Assembly: GCA_031269355.1 (NCBI GenBank)
Contig: JAISZG010000095.1
Location: 1-36,822 of the forward strand
Length of the DNA: 36,822 bases
DNA from: Oscillospiraceae bacterium
GTDB lineage: Bacteria; Bacillota; Clostridia; Christensenellales; Aristaeellaceae
Direction of reading: 5' to 3'
The notes under the pieces were generated by a model, which had not been told where the DNA came from, searched no databases, and saw only the letters and a program-made list of their open reading frames with translations. Below are positions 33,576 through 36,822 of this stretch, piece after piece; the stretch's first letter is position 1, and each line of letters begins with the position of its first letter. The translations under genes and the position numbers were made by a program.

Positions 33576-33604
33576 AGTATAATCCTCCTGAGCCTATCTG
33601 TCAA
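33576..33604 (-). promoter_or_regulatory. Strong sigma-A promoter of the tRNA cluster
   Basis: On the minus strand TTGACA (33604-33599) and TATACT (33581-33576) have a 17-bp spacer. Transcription would start near 33569, and the three tRNAs, possibly also the ATP synthase genes, lie downstream. Confidence 0.85.
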
Positions 33605-33639
33605 TCAGGTTCTTCGTAGTTAATTATGTATTACACATT

Positions 33640-33722
33640 TTAAGCGTAGCAAGCGGAGCCAATGGCGCAGCGCGGCTAGCTGCAGCGGCTTCAAAGAAAC
33701 TCCAATGAGTTTTCACCTTATA
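33640..33722 (-). repeat. Hairpin repeat family, copy D, acting as terminator of the oxidoreductase operon
   Basis: On the minus strand it begins 2 bp after the stop of the gamma subunit gene: atataaggtgaaaactcatt, ggagtttcttt, then gccgctgcagctagccgcgc and the GC-rich tail up to cgctta. The hairpin AAACTC/GAGTTT and following T's probably end the four-gene oxidoreductase transcript. Confidence 0.8.
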
Positions 33723-33724
33723 TG

Positions 33725-34312
33725 TTATACGCACCGGGCACCGGCCTCCATCGCCTTCTGGTTGATCGGAATCAATCGCTCCTTCTCCTTGCCCAGCGTG
33801 GCGCGAAGCGCGTATACCAGGCTTTCCAGGGATATCGGGCGCAGAGCCATCCAATTCGGCACGGCGCCGCTCCCCGCGCCGCCGGGGCGCTGTTTTGTCA
33901 GCGCGTTATATGCGCCGAGCATCACCATATTCGCTACGCGCGCGTTGCCCAATTCCGACGCTATCTCGTTGCACGGCACCGCGACCACGCGAATATCTTC
34001 CCGTTTCGGCGCGCGGTCGATAAGGGAGCTGTTATACAGCAGCGCGCCGCCGGGGGCGACGGTCGATTCAAACTTATCCAGCGACGGGCGATTCATCAGC
34101 ACGGCCACGTCGGGCTCGGTAACCAGCGGCGAACCGATAGGCTCGTCCGCCACGACTACGCCGCAGTTCGCCTCGCCGCCGCGCATCTCCGGCCCGTAGG
34201 AGGGCATCCAGGAGACTTCAAGATCTTCATGCATGGCAGCCTTGCACAGCAACTGACCCATAAGCAGCACGCCCTGCCCGCCGAATCCGGCGAACAATAC
34301 CTGCGTTTCCAT
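33725..34312 (-). CDS. 2-oxoacid:ferredoxin oxidoreductase gamma subunit
   Basis: The protein has 195 residues. FAGFGGQGVLLMGQLLCKAA (about 7-26) is the glycine-rich signature of the gamma domain of pyruvate/ketoisovalerate/2-oxoglutarate ferredoxin oxidoreductases. MPSYGPEMRGGEANCGVVV (about 36-54) is the second hallmark. The domain helps bind coenzyme A at the active site. It is the last of four genes (ferredoxin, alpha, beta, gamma), 7 bp after beta. The substrate, a branched-chain 2-oxoacid or 2-oxoglutarate, cannot be fixed from sequence. Confidence 0.94.
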   Translation of the reverse strand: METQVLFAGFGGQGVLLMGQLLCKAAMHEDLEVSWMPSYGPEMRGGEANCGVVVADEPIGSPLVTEPDVAVLMNRPSLDKFESTVAPGGALLYNSSLIDRAPKREDIRVVAVPCNEIASELGNARVANMVMLGAYNALTKQRPGGAGSGAVPNWMALRPISLESLVYALRATLGKEKERLIPINQKAMEAGARCV

Positions 34313-34319
34313 AAATAAT

Positions 34320-35051
34320 CTATGCCCCCTTCTTCACGCCTAGCGGATAATAGGGAATCATGTCGCTTTCCACCCATTTGAGCGATTCTATCGGGGTCAT
34401 TCCCCAGTTTGTGGGGCACGTTGAAAGCACCTCTACCATCGCGAATCCCTCGCCGGCAATCTGCGTTTCAAAGGCCTTGCGGATCGCCTTCTTCGCCTCC
34501 AGCACATGCCGCACGTCGTGCACGGATACGCGCGCTATATACGCCGCGCCGGGAAGCTGCGCGAGCATCTCGGACATGCGAATGGGCTTGCCGCACAGCT
34601 CCTCGTCGCGCCCATACGGCGAGGTGGTGGTCACCTGCCCTACCAACGTAGTCGGAGCCATCTGCCCACCCGTCATGCCATATATCGCGTTGTTGACAAA
34701 TATCGTGGTTATGCGCTCGCCGCGCGCCGCTGCGTGCATTATTTCCGCCGCGCCAATCGACGCCAAATCGCCGTCGCCCTGATATGTAAATACAACGCTA
34801 TCGGGATGCACCCGCTTCGCGCCGGTCGCGACCGCCGGAGCGCGCCCGTGTGCCGCCTGCATCATATCCATATTAAAGAAATCATACGCGAACACCGCGC
34901 ATCCTACGGGCGCGATGCCAATGGTTTTCTCCCGAACGCCAAGCTCGTCGATCGCTTCCGCGACCAGCCTGTGTATTATACCGTGCGTGCAGCCCGGACA
35001 ATACGTCAGCGGCATGTCGGTGAGGGCTTTCGTTTTCTCAAATACGCGCAT
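34320..35051 (-). CDS. 2-oxoacid:ferredoxin oxidoreductase beta subunit (thiamine-diphosphate-binding)
   Basis: The protein has 243 residues. It begins with [13 protein letters not shown], the conserved CPGC region. [11 protein letters not shown] and [14 protein letters not shown] follow, then the thiamine diphosphate/magnesium motif [17 protein letters not shown]...[11 protein letters not shown]. In this four-subunit type the beta subunit holds the thiamine cofactor and usually no additional cluster-binding domain. The start ATG overlaps the alpha stop by one base (TAATG), so the two are translationally coupled. Confidence 0.95.
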   Translation of the reverse strand: MRVFEKTKALTDMPLTYCPGCTHGIIHRLVAEAIDELGVREKTIGIAPVGCAVFAYDFFNMDMMQAAHGRAPAVATGAKRVHPDSVVFTYQGDGDLASIGAAEIMHAAARGERITTIFVNNAIYGMTGGQMAPTTLVGQVTTTSPYGRDEELCGKPIRMSEMLAQLPGAAYIARVSVHDVRHVLEAKKAIRKAFETQIAGEGFAMVEVLSTCPTNWGMTPIESLKWVESDMIPYYPLGVKKGA

Positions 35052-36163
35052 TATACGAGCACCTCCTTTATCGCGGGACTCTGCCCCGCACCCGCCAGGC
35101 GGCGGATTTGATCAAGCACGTCGCGCACGGCGGGAACCATGCCGCCCGTTCTGCCGTAGAAGTGGGAGGGGCGCGCGCCGTTCAGCGCCAGGCGCACGTC
35201 GTCCACCATCTGTCCGGCGCTCATCTCAACCGTCAGGAATACCCTGGCCGTTTTAGCGGCGTCGGCAATCGGCGCTTCCGGGAACGGCCAAAGTGTGATC
35301 GGGCGAATCATGCCGGCCTTTATGCCCTCCGCCCGCGCCAGGCGAATCGCGCTTCGCACTATGCGCGCTACGGTTCCATATGCTACTATTACTATATCCG
35401 CGTCTTCGACCATCTCCGAGCCGAACAAAAGCTGTTCGGCGGCGATGCGGCTATATTTTCCCTGAAGCTTTATATTATGATTTTCCAATACCTGCGGATC
35501 TATATAAAGCGAGTTGATTATCGCCCGCCGACCCTCGTCCGCTCCGTCGGCGTCGGGCTTCGCCCCGCGTCCTCCCGCCGCCCAGGGTTTCGCGGGGAGC
35601 TGCCGCGTCAGCTCGTCCGGAAGATCGACGGGTTCCATCATCTGCCCTATCATGCCGTCGCCAAGCACTATTACGGGAGTGCGGTACTCGTCCGCTATAT
35701 CGAACGCCTTAATCGTCAGCTCCACCGCTTCCGGAACGGAAGACGGAGCGAGTACCGGTATGCGGTAATCGCCGTGCCCGCCGCCGCGTGTCGCTTGATA
35801 ATAATCGCTCTGCGCGGGCTGAATGGAGCCAAGTCCCGGTCCGCCGCGCATTATGTTTACTATAACGCACGGAAGCTCCGCTCCGACGATATAGCTTATG
35901 CCTTCCTGCTTCAGGCTGATGCCGGGGCCTGAAGAGCTAGTCATCACCCGCGCGCCGGAGCCGGCCGCGCCATAAACCATATTGATCGCGGATACTTCGC
36001 TTTCCGCCTGCAGGAACGTGCCGCCCACCTGCGGCATCCGCTTGGACATATATTCGGGAATCTGGTTTTGCGGGGTGATCGGGTATCCAAAAAAATACCG
36101 GCATCCTGCGCGGACGGCCGCTTCCGCGATCGCCTCGTTCCCCTTCATGAGCATTTTCGCCAC
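35051..36163 (-). CDS. vorB: 2-oxoacid:ferredoxin oxidoreductase alpha subunit (VorB type)
   Basis: The protein has 370 residues from a GTG at 36163, with AGGAGG 10 bp upstream. [20 protein letters not shown] (about 20-39), [31 protein letters not shown] and [16 protein letters not shown] match the VorB-type alpha subunit that binds thiamine diphosphate across the interface and accommodates the oxoacid. Around residue 200 a Gly/Ala/Asp-rich stretch ([15 protein letters not shown]) interrupts the usual KPW...R...INSLY transition and is encoded by DNA resembling the GC-rich repeat. The last residues (AGAGQSPAI) lie in a second copy. The enzyme oxidises a 2-oxoacid to acyl-CoA and reduces ferredoxin. 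Confidence 0.94.
   Translation of the reverse strand: MAKMLMKGNEAIAEAAVRAGCRYFFGYPITPQNQIPEYMSKRMPQVGGTFLQAESEVSAINMVYGAAGSGARVMTSSSGPGISLKQEGISYIVGAELPCVIVNIMRGGPGLGSIQPAQSDYYQATRGGGHGDYRIPVLAPSSVPEAVELTIKAFDIADEYRTPVIVLGDGMIGQMMEPVDLPDELTRQLPAKPWAAGGRGAKPDADGADEGRRAIINSLYIDPQVLENHNIKLQGKYSRIAAEQLLFGSEMVEDADIVIVAYGTVARIVRSAIRLARAEGIKAGMIRPITLWPFPEAPIADAAKTARVFLTVEMSAGQMVDDVRLALNGARPSHFYGRTGGMVPAVRDVLDQIRRLAGAGQSPAIKEVLV
35072..35100. repeat. GC-rich repeat within the 3' end of vorB
   Basis: gcgggactctgccccgcacc followed by cgccaggcg matches the GC-rich family and lies inside the coding sequence, specifying the residues LAGAGQSPA near the C-terminus. Confidence 0.55.
35555..35582. repeat. 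GC-rich repeat-like segment in the middle of vorB
   Basis: gggcttcgccccgcg followed by tcctcccgccg resembles the core of the GC-rich family. It specifies the low-complexity stretch GGRGAKP within the alpha subunit. Confidence 0.45.
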
Positions 36164-36186
36164 GATATATTCTCCTCCTGGTTAGT

Positions 36187-36212
36187 ATGGGGACTTGCCC
36201 CACACCCGCATA
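36187..36212. repeat. GC-rich repeat between ferredoxin and vorB genes
   Basis: ggggacttgccccacacccg fills the middle of the 59-bp gap and is a member of the GC-rich family. Confidence 0.6.
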
Positions 36213-36222
36213 AATCAGTATG

Positions 36223-36429
36223 CTATCGATCGACGGTGATAACGCAGTCGGGACACATGCGCGCGCACGCCGCGCAGCCTACGCAAAGCGCGGGCTGAAT
36301 CGCGGTTGCCGGGCTGTAGCCCTTCGAATTGATAATCTCCTTATCGAATCCCAATACTTTCTTCGGACAGAACTCCACGCAAATGCCGCAGCCCTTGCAT
36401 CGCTCCGCCAGAATGGTTACGCTCGCCAT
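36223..36429 (-). CDS. 2-oxoacid:ferredoxin oxidoreductase delta subunit, 2x[4Fe-4S] ferredoxin
   Basis: The protein has 68 residues and two ferredoxin motifs: CKGCGICVEFCP (from Cys11) and CVGCAACARMCP, each CxxCxxCxxxCP. It begins with ASVTILAERCKGCG and has the KGYSPATA segment between the clusters seen in the family. It carries electrons from the thiamine site to external ferredoxin. It is the first gene of the operon, with GGAG 8 bp ahead of the start and a good promoter about 50 bp upstream. Confidence 0.95.
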   Translation of the reverse strand: MASVTILAERCKGCGICVEFCPKKVLGFDKEIINSKGYSPATAIQPALCVGCAACARMCPDCVITVDR

Positions 36430-36483
36430 ACATTACGCTCCTTCGGTCGTTCTGCAATTTATATAGATGAAGTTTATCGTTTA

Positions 36484-36512
36484 AATATATCATACCGCAG
36501 ATTGTCCGTCAA
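36484..36512 (-). promoter_or_regulatory. Promoter of the 2-oxoacid oxidoreductase operon
   Basis: On the minus strand TTGACG (36512-36507) and TATATT (36489-36484) have a 17-bp spacer, giving a start near 36477, about 48 bp before the ferredoxin gene. Confidence 0.75.
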
Positions 36513-36550
36513 ATTTATTTCGATTCCATTTCGATATATTTGGAAAACCC

Positions 36551-36579
36551 TTGCAAATTAAACAGCGCATGTGTACAAT
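36551..36579 (+). promoter_or_regulatory. Divergent promoter leading into repeat copy E
   Basis: TTGCAA (36551-36556) and TACAAT (36574-36579) with a 17-bp spacer point rightwards. A terminator-like hairpin follows within 20 bp, so any transcript would be very short or attenuated. The gap 36430-36822 holds the two promoters, repeat copy E and the start of the second MITE-like copy. Confidence 0.45.
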
Positions 36580-36584
36580 TATGC

Positions 36585-36668
36585 TATAAGGTAAAAACTC
36601 CTTCGGAGTTTTTTAATCCGCTGCAGCTAGCCGCGCCGTGCCTTTGGCTCGGCTCGCCGCGCTTACAA
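36585..36668 (+). repeat. Hairpin repeat family, copy E (full-length form)
   Basis: It begins tataaggtaaaaactccttc, continues ggagttttttaatccgctgc, then agctagccgcgccgtgcctt and the tail tggctcggctcgccgcgctt. The hairpin AAAACTCC/GGAGTTTT plus T run is a good intrinsic terminator on the plus strand. Confidence 0.8.
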
Positions 36669-36730
36669 GGCCATATTGCGCTCGCGCTAAATCTGGCAAC
36701 GTGAATAGCGCATTGTTTGTTCTATCGCTA

Positions 36731-36822
36731 GGGCGTGTTCGAAAAATATCTCGAGGCTGAATGTGCTGGATTTTTATTCAGCGCAAGGAGCCATGAGGGA
36801 GGCGTAGTGGAGCTACGTCGAC
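36731..36822. mobile_element. Palindromic MITE-like element, copy 2 (cut by the window end)
   Basis: The first 92 bp match copy 1 at 236 with five differences; four lie in the five-base central loop, which here reads TGGAG instead of CTCCG. TA precedes it (36729-36730). The right half lies outside the window. Confidence 0.85.

Noticed and set aside
33037-33582. A 181-codon open frame across the tRNA cluster
   Set aside because: It is made of antisense tRNA and GC-rich repeat sequence. Fragments such as GVMGIEPTYPAWKAGALP are typical false proteins from reverse-strand tRNA-Gly.

Overview
The window looks like a chromosomal segment of an anaerobic, GC-rich member of the Bacillota, probably class Clostridia. 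The signs are a CIRCE-controlled hrcA-grpE-dnaK locus, a DnaK without the Gram-negative-type insertion in its ATPase domain, DUF4364, a TSCPD-domain protein, a PASTA kinase/PP2C pair, a VorB-type ferredoxin-dependent 2-oxoacid oxidoreductase, and near-consensus sigma-A promoters with AGGAGG-like ribosome binding sites. No rRNA, CRISPR array or prophage is visible.

Layout. 1-3.6 kb: the tail of a sugar isomerase-like gene, a 160-bp palindromic MITE-like element, an Xre regulator with a small membrane protein, an HPr-like protein lacking the phospho-histidine, DUF4364, a YwaF-type membrane protein and a TSCPD protein. 3.7-7.6 kb: promoter, CIRCE, hrcA, grpE, dnaK, terminator, with no dnaJ following. 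7.6-12.3 kb (minus strand): rsgA, a PASTA Ser/Thr kinase, a PP2C phosphatase and a Gfo/Idh/MocA oxidoreductase. 12.4-18.5 kb (plus strand): a class I glutamine-amidotransferase-like hydrolase, an RpiR regulator, an HI0933-type flavoprotein, aspS and a split chromate transporter pair. 18.5-26 kb (minus strand): a zinc-binding protein with two ZinT domains nested inside a ZnuA fold, a small His/Cys membrane protein, a rubredoxin-like/FAD reductase, and a corrinoid ABC transporter behind a consensus promoter and cobalamin riboswitch. 26-33 kb (minus strand): a sugar transferase and a complete F-type ATP synthase operon except for a free delta gene. 33.1-33.6 kb: three tRNA genes (Leu-TAG, Gly-GCC, Gly-TCC) and their promoter. 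33.7-36.5 kb: a four-subunit 2-oxoacid:ferredoxin oxidoreductase.

The two most unusual protein architectures are (i) the ATP synthase alpha subunit, which carries the C-terminal domain of the delta subunit at its N-terminus while no delta gene exists in the operon, and (ii) the zinc-binding protein, in which two ZinT modules sit in the place of the usual His-rich loop of ZnuA.

Three repeat families cross the region. A TA-flanked palindromic element has one copy near each end of the window, with the central loop inverted between copies. A repeat of up to about 85 bp that starts with a terminator-like hairpin occurs five times. A GC-rich motif resembling ggctctgccccgcaccc recurs at least nine times between 25.4 and 36.2 kb and has apparently entered the coding sequence of the oxidoreductase alpha subunit. 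Identifications rest on reading motifs and translations by eye; no database search was run.
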